This document shows, piece by piece, positions 24,501-35,472 of a DNA stretch of 64,000 nt. The position numbers and the translations under genes are program-made. Within the stretch, counting starts at the first letter, position 1, and the number at the start of each line of letters is the position of its first letter. Below the pieces are notes generated by a model. It was not told the DNA's origin, ran no database searches, and saw only the letters and a program-made list of their open reading frames with translations. This DNA comes from Pseudoneurospora amorphoporcata (taxonomy: Eukaryota > Ascomycota > Sordariomycetes > Sordariales > Sordariaceae): assembly GCA_033297205.1 (NCBI GenBank), contig MU859196.1, positions 33,342-97,341 of the forward strand, written 5' to 3'.

Positions 24501-26196
24501 CACGAAGTGGAAGAAAGTAAGAGTACCTTATGTACCGAAGGCTGTTACGAGGACATCGGAGGATGGCATGAGGTGTTGTTGAAGTCTGCGGTGGATCCGA
24601 CGCTGGAACGCACCACTGCACGGAGACGGGACTGCAGTGCCCCTGGAATTGTGGAGGGGTTCCACCAAGAGGATTGGTCGGCCGACCTCGATACCATCAG
24701 AGCAGCCAAGACGGCGATGTTAGCAAATGCCCAAGTGAACACGAAAGAGGAAACACAATGGAAGACCAATCGAGCCCAACGTCCGTCTCTGAAATCGTGA
24801 ATGAGGTATTTTGTTTTGTGATGGCATGCCCTCCGGGTGACTGATATTCTGACTGGCCGAGGATGCGCGATGAAAACTCATGGAGCTGAATGATATCTCC
24901 GGGAGATCATCATGAGCAGCGCTACATGTGGCAGCTCATTGCGATTGAACATGTCCATGTAGTCTCCGTGCCCGCATTGTGGTCGTACCTAGGAGAGGAT
25001 GTCAGTTACTCAGCCTCGTTTGAATAGTAATCACTATCGCGACCTTCGGCTTCGTCGTTCTTTCGAAACCGCCATGCAGCAATCACCTGCGCTGTGACGA
25101 ATGCTGTGACACTCGGCTCTTGGTTCCCCAAAACGTCAAGAATCCCCTCGTCCCTCGATAAAACCCCTGGCCCATCATTCTGCAGGAGGCTCAACGCTAA
25201 GGGGCCCGTTAACGAATGGCTGAGGATTGCGACGAATGAGAGAGACGAGAGACAATTCAGGAGGGAAAAATGGAATGCACGTATTGGGCTATGGCCCGGC
25301 ACTTTGTCAAGCCATGCCACATGGCACCTGCGATGCCCCTGACGCCAGTGGACGAAGGGATGGTGGAGAAGGTGCCACAAGGGTCGTGCCGGCCGGATCC
25401 CAATTCATGCGCAAGATGCACTGACTCCAGCGCCGTGCAGCAAGTGGACATGGGTGGATTGAGGAGATGGTCCAGCGAGGTCCAGGCGTCCCCGGTGTCG
25501 TCTGCGGTGCACGAAATATTCGAGATTGGCATCGTGACAAATGACAGTCCGATATAATCCGATATTGTTGGGTAATTGATTACGTGACAAGCCGATATTC
25601 GGTCTCTTGTCATTCCATTTGTCCAGAGTCCAGACTGCCAGTCGTTGGGAAGGAACAACCTGCTGGGCTCCCTGCAGTTGGCTTGTTCTTGCCTCAGTTG
25701 CCGAACCATTACAGCAACCTTCCAGGCTCTTTCTAGTCGCTCCGTCAATGGAATCTCTCTCCCTCTCCACTTCTCCCAATCATTCATTTCACCCCTCTTG
25801 GCCCGTCCCAGTCAATACGACCAGTCGAAAAAATACTGCCATCGACCAGACTAGACCAGCCCGACCCTGTGACGCCGTCCTTTTCCCCATTCGGTTCATT
25901 TCGCGGTCTCGTTCTTACCAGCCCACGCTCTCTTCTAGCGCCTATCACCACCACGTTCGGTAGAGGTAACATTTGGTAACATCGCTTCTGCTCCCCCTCC
26001 GGCGGCGCCGCTCCTTTATTCGCCTTTGATCGTTCGTCACTGGTCCCCGTCTACCCCGTCGGCCGTTTCAGTGGACAGCAAGATTGCAATGCACCCACCC
26101 GACCTATCGAACCGACATCACGTTTTTGGCCAGTGGGCAAGGGAAGAGAAAAACAAAAAGGAGATCCCCCCGAGCCCCGATTTACAATCGCCCGGC
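21514..26196. other. Gene-poor intergenic stretch
   Basis: No gene is supported in about 4.7 kb. A GTT/TTG triplet run lies at about 21950-21972. A 159-codon plus-strand frame at 24321-24800 has protein-like composition but lacks splice sites or any recognised domain. The last few hundred bases contain pyrimidine-rich promoter-like DNA before the gene at 26.2 kb. Confidence 0.45.
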
Positions 26197-26899
26197 ATGT
26201 CCACCTCGTTCGATTCTGCTGATTCCTCTCGTCCCATGATGGCTCCTACTGTAAGTCACGCGAATTATCATGATAGCATGATGGTCCATTCCCACTTCCC
26301 CTCCCTTAATTCCAACCCTCTTCCCATTCCAGATACGCCCAAACAGGTGTAATCCCTTGCCTATCGTGGTCGCGACCGTTCAGTCAGTCCGGGTGACTAC
26401 GTTCTGGGACTGGAGTGACTAGCTCGCGTGGTCGCAAAAACAAATGCGACAGAGACAAATAAAACGGACATCTGGGATCCTCTTCACGATTACTTTGCTT
26501 TACACTTTACATTATCCATACACTCGACTTTGACCCAAACTAACAATGTCCGCCCCCTCACAGACCCAAAACCGCGCCTCCGTCCGCCTCTCCCTGGCGC
26601 CCTCCGTGGCCCACTCGGTCGCGCCCACCTTCTGCACCACCGACAGTGCCGTCGCCGAGATCACCGACATTGGCAAGGGGCTTGACCGCATGGAGAACAA
26701 GGCCCTGGTGCAGCAGCGCGTACACCTGTCCGAGGAGAAGTGCGTCAACCTGCAGAAGCTCGCTTTGGGCGCCAAGCTCGAGCGCGCGCTCGACCGTCGC
26801 ATGTCCAGCCAGGATGCCGTCATGAGGCCGCGCAAGCCAACCATTACCGCCGCTTCAAGTGTTGACCTCAACGAGAAGGACAAGGTTGAGATGATCTAG
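26197..26899 (+). CDS. Conserved-looking small hypothetical protein
   Basis: I prefer a two-exon model: 26197-26250 (start at ATG 26197, or in frame from 26089) joined to 26564-26899. The donor is ACT|GTAAGT. The 3' side has a CAAACTAAC branch site 19 bases before CTCACAG, and both junctions are phase 0. The product from 26197 is 129 residues. It begins MSTSFDSADSSRPMMAPT and continues TQNRASVRLSLAPSVA. A Cys/Thr/Asp-rich stretch follows, then a helical segment with LSEEKCVNLQKLALGAKLER and a charged C-terminus. A simpler single-exon reading from ATG 26546 gives 117 residues, but its first six codons lie over the intron's branch and acceptor signals. Function unknown. Composition suggests a soluble, partly helical protein. 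The shared main part is confident; the start is not. Confidence 0.65.
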
Positions 26900-29384
26900 A
26901 TGATTTGCCATCTTGAGTCAAGGGGCATGGAGCGAACCGGTCGGGCGGGGCGAATGTGGCGAAACAAGCAAACGGCGCCGCGGCAACACAAGAGAAAAAC
27001 ACTGCGTGGCTCTGGGATATTTGGCCGGTTGGCCGGAGAATGCGCCTCCCGTTTTCCGTTCATTCCGCCTGCATGATGCCGTTCCGCACGCTGTTGGCGG
27101 CATTGCGCTGAGACCGGCCACAACAATACGAGGACAAACAAGATGACGGAACAAATCTTCCTCGTCCGCTCGAAACACCAAACGCAGAACCGACATGCCA
27201 ACAAACACGCCGCGCCGAGATATGGGGAGTGACGTCACACCGGGGAAAGGTGATGAGGTTGTTGAGGAGTCAAACTGCAGGTTGAGCATAGATGCTCGGT
27301 CGCGGACACCGGAGGCGTTGTACTACTAGATTTTCAGGGTCTTGAAACCATCATGGCGTTGCTTTTCACATCGGGTCATCATATCATATCACATTTCATC
27401 ACGGAGGAAACAATTGGGTTACCAAAGACGGAACTTGAAAGCTATACCAGGATTATGGAAATTTCACATAGACAGAAGGCAAGACATAAGGGGAAGGAGA
27501 CGGAAACCGAGGAAGGATCTTGACACTAGGCGAGCAGCAACAGACATATGTACTACTTCACGCTGATGGATGGAATGGGTTACGTTACGGGATTCGCGCA
27601 ATCGGCGCAGCGCACACTCAGTGATGGGTGCTGCGCCAGTCACAAGATACGTAGTAGTGGACAGGAAGTCTTAGTTTCAATGACGAAGATAAAGGGTTCG
27701 AAAGTTTGGGGATGTGCATGCATGCCTGCATGGAGATATCTACCTTGGTGTACTCGTCAGGACTAGAATCGTCTCAGACCCCAGGGTTTGCCTAGGTATC
27801 AAGTCCCGAGTGCAAACTTGCATATCATATTTATGTCCGGAGCACCTGACGCCATGCAGATTTCGGGTGGACAAGACCGCAGTGCTCCTAACAGCTATCC
27901 CTGGTGTCCATCTTTCCAACCCACGGCAACCCTCAAGAAAGCCACTCTTGTACTTCACCAATCATAGAGTTCCATTCCTTTCTGGCTTGTCCGCGTCTTT
28001 CGCTACCTGAAGACAGACACCTTAGGGTTAACGGCAGAAAGCGAAGCATGTCCGTTCCGAGCTTTGTCTCTTAGATATAACATACAATACAATACATGAG
28101 CAGTGAGTGAGACATACATACATGTTGGTGATGGTGGTGGTATTTTTAGGAAACACATATCTATCCCAAGTAATTTCACGAGACAGAAAGAGATAAATAG
28201 ATAGATGATGCGAGAGGGGGATGGGGAGGAGCCAGGTGAGTAAGATACGTGGTCATATAGAGAAACGCACGCCATGGCTGGAGTAACCGAGAGTCTCGCG
28301 GCCTGCTCAACCAAATCCAAATCTAAATCCAACTCCTGCAGAAAGAAACTGCACCAAAAAAAGCGACGATGTAAAAGGTAGGTAGGTAGGTAGGTAGGTA
28401 CCTAGCTATTGCCGGCTTCCCGTCACCTAAAAGAGTCTAGTCTAGACTAGAACAAACGTGCTTGATATATTGACCATGTCTACAAACACAGTGTTTGTTG
28501 TTTTGTTGTCCGTGTTAATCCTAGACCCGCTGTGACGTGTGTGGGTGGTCAGTCAGTTCACAAGCGTTCACTCAACACTCAACAATGGAATGAATGTAGG
28601 AGAAAGATATGTGAGCCGGCTGTGTATATTTTAATAAGAAAAGAAAAAAAAAGGAAGTCGTTTCGTTTCAGCTTATTCGCCCTACTAACCAACCCGGTAT
28701 CTCCCCTGTATTCTTTATCTCCTTTTTCCATCTTAATCAAAAGTCAGGAATGGACTTTCTCTCTCTCTCGATGGATCAATCAGCCACCCAACCAACCTGT
28801 ATCGGACAGACAGACCATGCATGCTCTGTTAATTCCATCATCCATCCTTACAACCACTCGCTCGCAACTTGAAAAAGGAAGGTTGCTTGCTGCAAGAGAC
28901 CCCCTCCCCCCCCACCCCCTCCTCGGCTTTTTGGATATCAGGTTAATCAACCCTTCAATGCCCGCTTTTCGTTTTCTGTCATGTGCAAGGATGGAGAGTC
29001 CTCAACGACACAATTGTGTAACAAATGATATCCCAATTATGTATACCTAACGCCCTAACGCGCAACTATCTATCTATCTGCCTACCATAGTAAAAGCAGA
29101 GCAAAAAGCAAAAAGCGCTGATCTGTTGACAGCGCTGTGTGGTGTGTGACCCTGAAGAAGTAATACATGAAAATAAACAAAGTCCCTTCCTTCTGCGTGC
29201 CTTTTTCCTTCCGTCAAAGCCAGTAAGCAGATACATCAAAACATCTTCTTGGACGCTTTTCTCTTGGGGTGGGAATTCGCTTGGATTCCAAAGGTCAGGG
29301 GCAACGCGGACCTGAGCCCGTGATCCAGGCTCCTCTATCCCTTTGCTCGAAGTGTGATCCTGTCATGACGGCACGACAAGCCAT
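26900..29384. other. Intergenic with simple repeats, no gene supported
   Basis: I see no gene. A (TAGG)n run lies at 28379-28399, with other short microsatellites nearby. Frames such as 28532-29050 run through low-complexity CT-rich DNA. Confidence 0.5.
28379..28399. repeat. (TAGG)n microsatellite
   Basis: Five consecutive TAGG units followed by TACCTAG. Such runs are frequent in Neurospora-like intergenic DNA. Confidence 0.85.
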
Positions 29385-29684
29385 TCATTCTCTCGGGCAG
29401 TCAAACACGTTCTTTGCCCGAAGCCTCCCATCCGTACACAACCACACCTCTTGCATCTCCTTCCCAACCTCCGCTTCATACTTGGCCCATTCCTGAGAAT
29501 AAAAGAACGCAGCCAACATGTCAAACTCCTCCGCCTCAAGACTCCTCGCCACTTCCCACTCCATCTCCCACCCATTTCCAGCTCCCCAGGCCTGTCTCCA
29601 GCTGTCTAACCCAGCCCTCGCGGCTTTCTGAGCCTGTTTCCTCCGTCCCCGGTCACGTCCCAATCCACCATTGTTGATAGCACT
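29385..29684 (-). other. In-frame coding-like extension downstream of the Sec72-like stop codon
   Basis: Directly after the TAG that ends the Sec72-like gene, the same minus-strand frame continues for 99 sense codons to a TGA at 29385. The codon choice looks like a real gene. The translation is Glu/Trp-rich and helical (MEWEVARSLEAEEFDMLAAF, YSQEWAKYEAEVGKEMQEV). It could be a readthrough extension, a terminal exon reached by splicing around the TAG, or the remains of a longer protein. One splice option joins a G|GTAACA donor in the Gly/Ala tail to a GGGTTAG acceptor about 107 nt downstream, which keeps the frame but lacks a good branch site. Confidence 0.4.
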
Positions 29685-30368
29685 CTAAGCCAGATGCCCC
29701 TGCCTCTCCTTGTTACCAGCACCAGCACCAGCCCCACCAGCATTCTTCAACTCCAGCTTATGTTCAATCTCCCTCCCCAACTCGGCCAACTCCTTCTCCT
29801 CCCCTTCGACCTCCAGCGCGCGACCAACCCACTCTCTCGCCTCCTCGAGTCTTCCCATTTCCAGGAGCGACTTTCCACGTCTAAACCAAGCCTTCGCGTT
29901 CCCCACCCTCTTCGCCTCCACTGACGCTTCGGCATCCACCGCAGCCTCAGGCCACTCCTGCATCCACATGTGTGCCTGCGCCCTGTTGCTGAACAAGCTG
30001 TGCACCTCCTCCCTTACAAGCTGACTCGGTTCCCAAAGCGGGCGGGCAAGCGCCATCTGAATACCCAGGGTATAAAACTTGGCGGCCTCGGCGTACTTTT
30101 GTTTCTTGTACTCGGTGTTTCCGCTGTCGCGCAGCTTGGAGACTTGGGCGGAGCGTTTGGGGTTTACGGGGATGGGGGGCGGGGGGACCAGGTGAGGAGG
30201 GTCCAGGGAGTGCAGGGAGCGGTGGAGGGCGTTTAGGGCCGAGAGTTCGGCTTCAAGGGCGCGGGTTTGGATGCTGGACAAAGAGGCCGAGGGGTGGAGG
30301 GAGATGGATTTGGATTGCGGGTCAATGGTTAAGGGGAGGTGGGTGTAGGTGTCGAGGTCTTCGGCCAT
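29685..30368 (-). CDS. sec72: Sec72-like TPR protein of the ER translocation complex
   Basis: Single exon, 227 residues from ATG 30368. An in-frame ATG also occurs 16 codons upstream at 30416, but MAEDLDTYTHLPLTIDP fits the family's start. In yeast, Sec72 is a cytosolic-face subunit of the Sec62/Sec63 complex that helps post-translational import into the ER. The N-terminal part (about 1-70) carries the family-like THLPLTIDP...SISLHP...IQTRALEAELSALN stretch and a Pro-rich linker ending NPKRSAQ. TPR-like helices run from about 77 to 205: LRDSGNTEYKKQKYAEAAKF, then LFSNRAQAHMWMQEWPEAAV, then AKAWFRRGKSLLEMGRLEEA. The C-terminus is a short Gly/Ala tail. No membrane segment is present, as expected. 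The same frame stays coding-like beyond the stop (29385-29684). Family assignment is from remembered Sec72 sequences and is fairly sure. Confidence 0.85.
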   Translation of the reverse strand: MAEDLDTYTHLPLTIDPQSKSISLHPSASLSSIQTRALEAELSALNALHRSLHSLDPPHLVPPPPIPVNPKRSAQVSKLRDSGNTEYKKQKYAEAAKFYTLGIQMALARPLWEPSQLVREEVHSLFSNRAQAHMWMQEWPEAAVDAEASVEAKRVGNAKAWFRRGKSLLEMGRLEEAREWVGRALEVEGEEKELAELGREIEHKLELKNAGGAGAGAGNKERQGHLA

Positions 30369-31243
30369 TTTGGCGGTTCGGTTTGTGACAGCGAGAGGCT
30401 GGTTATCGGATCGCAATGTGGTTTGGTTTGGTTTGGTTGGGAATTGATCGATCGGAAGACGGACGTGTCTTGGTCGGGGACTTGAAGAAGAAGATGTCTC
30501 GGTCTCGGTTGGGGAAAGCCGAGCGTGGTCGACGATGATGATCCTCTTTACCTGGAATGCAGATAGGTGTTCGATCGAGAGTGTGATGTCGCAGCGACGA
30601 TAAGATTATTTGGTCGTGCGAATTGTATTTCGTTTTGCGCACGCGAAAGGAGCGGTGGTTCGCAAGTTGCGGATGTGGTGAGTAAAAGGCCACGGGGTAT
30701 CGAAGAGGAGGATGGGTGGAGGAAGGATGATGTTGAAAGGACAGGTCCCACAAGAGGACACAGCTCGCAACCTAATGATGGGCAATTGAATGAACTGGCC
30801 AAATTGCGACTGCTTTTGGGCCGGCAGTCTTATCTTATCATTTACTTTCCGGCAGGCAGCGCGGGCTGGCTCCAATTGGACATAACTAAGCCAGACCCCT
30901 TGGCTGCCGCGTTCCTTACATGATTGATTGCCCGGAAGAGGGTCATGCAACTCAAACACCAACATATCCAATATTAATTAGTCTTTCGCCTTGTGAATTC
31001 TCCCTGATGTTTTCTTCCGGTATCATCGTCTCGTCCGTTCAGGTTTGTAGTCACTTCTCCAAAAGTGAGCCCACTCTCATCTCAAGGTCCCGTCCAACCA
31101 GGATCATCCCCTCTTGACTTTCCCAGAGGCCCACTTACACCAAGAGTCCAGTCCACCCACACCAGCAAATTTTCTTCACGTAACCATAAATAAGCACAAC
31201 CTCCAGCGCCATTCACAACAACAATCGGACCATATCAGTTCAA
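30369..31243. other. Intergenic between sec72-like gene and tRNA-Glu
   Basis: This contains the sec72-like promoter side (30369-about 30800) and the 5' flank of the tRNA. I see no gene. Open frames on both strands overlap each other and lack support. Confidence 0.5.
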
Positions 31244-31335
31244 TCGGGTATGGTGTAGCGGTAACATCGTTGACTCTCACTTCTTAGAAGTGACTGCTCT
31301 CTCAACAGCCCCGGGTTCGACTCCCGGTATCCGAG
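31244..31335 (+). tRNA. tRNA-Glu (anticodon CTC) with 21-nt intron
   Basis: The acceptor stem TCGGGTA pairs with TATCCGA (one G-T pair), and the discriminator is G31335. The D arm is GTGT-AGCGGTA-ACAT. The anticodon stem GTTGA/TCAAC closes a loop starting C-T with anticodon CTC at 31276-31278 and A37. A 21-nt intron (31280-31300) sits at the usual position after nucleotide 37. The T arm is CCGGG-TTCGACT-CCCGG, with the conserved TTC motif that also forms internal control box B. A run of seven T follows at 31347-31353 and would end RNA polymerase III transcription. Fungal tRNA-Glu genes commonly have introns at this place. Confidence 0.92.
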
Positions 31336-31346
31336 TCTCAATATCG

Positions 31347-31353
31347 TTTTTTT
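31347..31353 (+). terminator. RNA polymerase III oligo-T terminator
   Basis: Seven consecutive T residues, 11 bases after the tRNA-Glu 3' end. This is the standard Pol III stop signal. Confidence 0.8.
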
Positions 31354-32311
31354 GGTGATTTTCTCCATTTTTGGCTCCCCGTGCCTATCATTACTTATCG
31401 ACCGCCAGTTGTTTTCTTCACTTCATTCTCGTCAATGTATATATATATATATATATACAGATATAGTTTCAATTTTTGCTTCATTACAGCTCTGACTGCA
31501 AACTTTGTCTTTCCCACAATCACCTCCAATCACAACAACAGGCCCGAATCCCGACTTCCTGTGGCTGTCCACGACAACAGCCCCAAGCAATATCCCCACT
31601 GTTTCGCCTAGGATCAACCCACAAAAGAAAAGCTGAATCGACTGCACCTTTCAGGGGTTTTGTTTACACACAAGACGAACCAGTTCACGATAGGAAGTTG
31701 GCAAGTTCCCTGGTGGGGCAGAAACAATCGTCCAAGCAACGTCGCCGACGACACTCCGTCAAAAGCAGCACTATCGTAGAACCGCTGTTTGTCGATTAAC
31801 ATGAATGCTACATTTCAACATCATGCAAGATCATATGTTGTTAATAGGGAATACTAATAACTAACAGGCCATTGCGCGAGCAACAGCAACCACAATTGTT
31901 CCTACCCTTGACCCTTCTTTATCTCTCTGTCTGCTTGTCCGTCTGCTCTCCTTCAAATACTAAGGCCTTGAAGCATAAGGACTGAAAGGAGAAAGGCGGA
32001 ATGATGATGATATCTAACTTTTGGGGGGTGCACCGGTGCCATGGGGAAAAAAGGAGTGTTCGTTGCCGTGATTATCTTGGTAAAAGCGCACGAAGCGCGA
32101 AAGAAGTGGGGTGGGGGGGGAGGGCGCAAAACAAAAGCGCTACACCACATGGACAGTTTCTCCGTCACTAATGCTTGATGTCAATGCAGAAGCGAAAAAT
32201 TGTAACCGAAAAATGAGCCAAGAGAAACTTTGTTCAAGACACATCCAAACAAGGGGAATACTCTCTAAATGTGTGTCAATATTTCGGACAGAAAAGGAAA
32301 ACGTGGGGCAA
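31354..32311. other. Intergenic downstream of the transcription factor gene
   Basis: Contains a (TA)n run at about 31437-31457 and probably the 3' untranslated region of the minus-strand transcription factor. No gene is seen. Confidence 0.5.
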
Positions 32312-35300
32312 TCAAGGCGACTGAGATGGTCTAGGCGGCGTATACTCTCTCCCAACACTTGGCTTAGCGCGAGTAAAGGTCTCGGGAGGTGACCACTGCG
32401 AGTCCCTGGTCGAGGTCGAGTCGAACATCCGCGATACCCAGTACAATTCATGCTCCCAGCAGCCTTGGGCTGGGGTCTTGGGAATGCTATCCACTGTGGC
32501 CGAGTTAGCATTGGCTCTCCTCACTATCCCACATCACAACAGCACTTACACTTGGTCCTTCCTGTGTTTGGATCAACGCTCTTCAACTGCTCAACAGTCC
32601 ACCGCAAAAGCTCGGCTTTCTCTGGTTCAAGAGTGCTTAGCTTGGTTTCGGTTCTGTTATCCCAGCGTAAGCGCATGAGATCGGCGCGCTTGAAGTACTG
32701 CCAGTGGGCCAGAAGAACCACACCCCCGTGCTGCACCTCTTCGACGAAAGCACTTTCGACAAATTCAGAGGGAGAATTAGGACTTGGCCCAATTGGTCCG
32801 TAGCGGGTTTCCTACAAAGCCAAAGTTAGCTCGCCTTGCCACAGCCACAAGATATCGAGTTCACAAACCTGTTGCCTGCCACCCGAGTTATCTCTTACAC
32901 GACGATACCGATCAAAGGAGATACAGCTGACTTGATGGAGAAACAAGAATGTCACCAAATAAATGATGAACCAGTTCTGCATGTCACATGATGTGATGAG
33001 CTTTTCGTAAAGCTTCAGCACACGGGGAGCGAGATTTTTGTAGATGCGCTCATGCCGAATGCTATCGAACTGGGCGACAATCATGCGTGGCACGTCGACG
33101 CGTCCGTAGAGTGGGTAGTCATCCTTGTACACTGGATTCATGTCAAGCGTGTCGGCCGCGTCGGAGCTGGATTCCAGCCATGCGGACCCTATGCCATGGC
33201 CTGGAGAACTCTATCAGCATTGTTATTCAAGACAATGATGGAGGAGGGTACTTACGGATAGCAAACCAAAGACGGACTGCATTTACTAAAAGCTCTCTCT
33301 GGTCCTTTTGACGCTTGGCCTCTTTGTTGTTCTTGTTGTTTTTGTCTTCTGTCATGTTCTAGGCAGAGTTACATTAGTGACGATAAAAAACGGAGTCAAG
33401 TATGTAAATGACCTACGGTAAGTTCGCGGCACTTCGCGGCAATCATGGCAAAAGTCCGCTTTACAATTTCATCAGACTTCTCAACAGCTTCCTCAAGACC
33501 ATGCAGCGCGTTGGTGGTGATGTAATGACTGAACTGGGAAGCCGCACTTTCCACATTAACCAGGCAAAAGGGCTGCAGAGGCTGAACCGCAGGATAGCCG
33601 TTGGCAACATACCTTCGCTCGTTGATATCTGTCGGAGCCGGATGAAAGCGACGGACTTCCAAAACGATGGGCTCCTTGCATAGTCGCACAACCACCTTTG
33701 GTTCGTTGCACAACCCCTGAACCATTTCGACTCGACGAGTAGGGCCCCACTGATCACTCACATCGACGACCTGAGTATGAGTGAAGCGTTTCGTCAAGTT
33801 CAACCCGCCGGCGCGGAAAATCCTTATCCCAATAATCCTGTCGCGAATACAAGGGATGTTGTGGATGGTCTTCTTTGAATCTTTGGAAAACGCGAGGCAT
33901 GACTGACACGGAGCGTCACGGTTCTGTGGCTCCAGTGGATTGGGGTGGCACTTTTCTCTGTTAGCATGCTTAAAGTAGGCTTTTGTTGAGGCATTGACAG
34001 TACTTACCCGAATTCGCTGATTATGGCATCGTATACAGGCGCCCATGCTACGAGTGTCGGATGTTGCTTTCCGCTTGTCTTCCCCCAGTGGACCACGTTT
34101 CTTCTTATCGACCGAGCCTCTCCGCAAAGCATCCTCTGCCCCGTCCGAGTTGCCACTGCCGGCCAAGCCCATATTGGATTCAGATAGAGTATGGAAAAGA
34201 TCCTCATAGGAGCCGCCCAACGGTGTGGATACAGGGACAACTTCACGATCTTCAAAGTCAGAGTCGTCCATCAGCTCTTCCTTCATGACTCTATCCCCCC
34301 TATCCTTCACGACCTCCACCCACCGTGGCTGTTGTTGTACAAGACTGTGATCTTGTTGATACCCAGATGCCGATGTTGCAGGCACCATTATGGATGTGTC
34401 TGTCGGGGCCATGATGGCACGATCCACCTCAGGCCCCTGCATGGTTTGAACTCGGCCATACCCGAAAGTCTGGTCTATGGGAACTGGAAAACGGGAGTTG
34501 TGCAGGTTTGGCTCTGATAAGGGGGAGTTGTGCAAAGCACCGTACACGCTCAACTGGGTCTGTGGCGGTTGAAAGACGTAGGTCATTTGGCTGTGGTCTT
34601 GGGGATGGAAGTAGGAAGAGGACATGGAAGTATCACCAGGATGGGATAGTGAAGGGGAAGATATAGCGAGCGTCGTGTGTGACTGCATGGGATCGCAAAA
34701 GGTGACCGGTTCGTGGGCATAGTTGTCGGCTCTGTGGTCCATCCCCGGGGCGCCTGGCGCTCTGAAACCATCGCCACCAGGGCTGTCGTCGGCCTTAAAG
34801 TCATTGATCGACGAGTCATAGGTCTGATAGACATTCTCTGGAGTAGGGGCAACTGCAGTTGACTGGGAGAAATAATGGGGTTGAGTTACCGGGGAATATG
34901 GAGCCAAGGCCGAGCACGCTTCTGGAAGGTTGCTCCGTATTGCTGGACCTGGGGGCGGATAGTGGATCGGATCGTAGTGGCTCGGATCTGCAAAGCTAGT
35001 GAGAGACTGGTCTCAACAGTATTTGCCCGATGGACGAAACATACCTGGCAGCGTGCCTTGCGATGCATTTTGGCCCGCATGATGATATGCGCCATACTCC
35101 TCTAGGCTGGGGGTACGACCGGGGAAAGAGTACGGCACGTCCTGTGCCCCTAGCAGTGAGGCAAAGGTGAAAGAGCTGAGACCGGGGGAGCTGCGGACAT
35201 AGCCCGCGAGATCCCCTTCTCGTTTTCTTTTATTTGAGCGAACATCAGCACCCGCCGGGCCTGATGTACAAGGTATCGTGGGATGGAAAACCTGGTGTTG

Positions 35301-35472
35301 AGCAAAAGACGGGTGCGGTTAGCAAAGACAGTAGTAGGACTGGGTCCGAAACTCTGGGCAAGCAATCAAGCTAGCCGTCTCTCAGGCCGTCAGGGGGATG
35401 AGCAAAGCAACAGAGTGTGTGGGAAGCGGGTACTTGCATGTGAAGTTGGCCTTGCAGCGAACAAGGAGGCAT
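32312..35472 (-). CDS. Zn2Cys6 fungal-type transcription factor
   Basis: Presumed nuclear DNA-binding regulator. My exon model on the minus strand is 35472-35434, 35291-35045, 34987-34008, 33950-33417, 33358-33256, 33200-32909, 32812-32550 and 32493-32312, about 879 residues. Most introns are 55-57 nt with GTAAGT-like donors and CTAAC branch sites. The zinc cluster is split by the third intron: C413-x2-C416-x6-C423-x13-C437-x2-C440-x15-C456, followed by a conserved-looking RDRIIGIRIFR segment. The long N-terminus (about 1-400) is Pro/Ser/Gln-rich and carries KRKRE. The C-terminal third is helical (LLAHWQYFKRADLMRLRW, LRWTVEQLKS), as in large fungal regulators. The exon 6 donor is uncertain: ending exon 6 at 32869 (CAG|GTTTGT) would shift the frame, while 32909 (G|GTATCG) restores it. 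The start is also uncertain; the frame extends to an ATG at 35658. Target genes are unknown. Confidence 0.85.

Noticed and set aside
24321..24800. 159-codon plus-strand frame
   Set aside because: Protein-like in parts but isolated, without recognised domain or splice sites. Not enough to call a gene.
28532..29050. 172-codon plus-strand frame
   Set aside because: Runs through CT-rich simple sequence; no supporting features.
33396..34907. First thought: velvet-family regulator on the minus strand
   Set aside because: Reading across the intron at 33951-34007 shows a six-cysteine zinc cluster, which fits a Zn2Cys6 factor and not a velvet domain.
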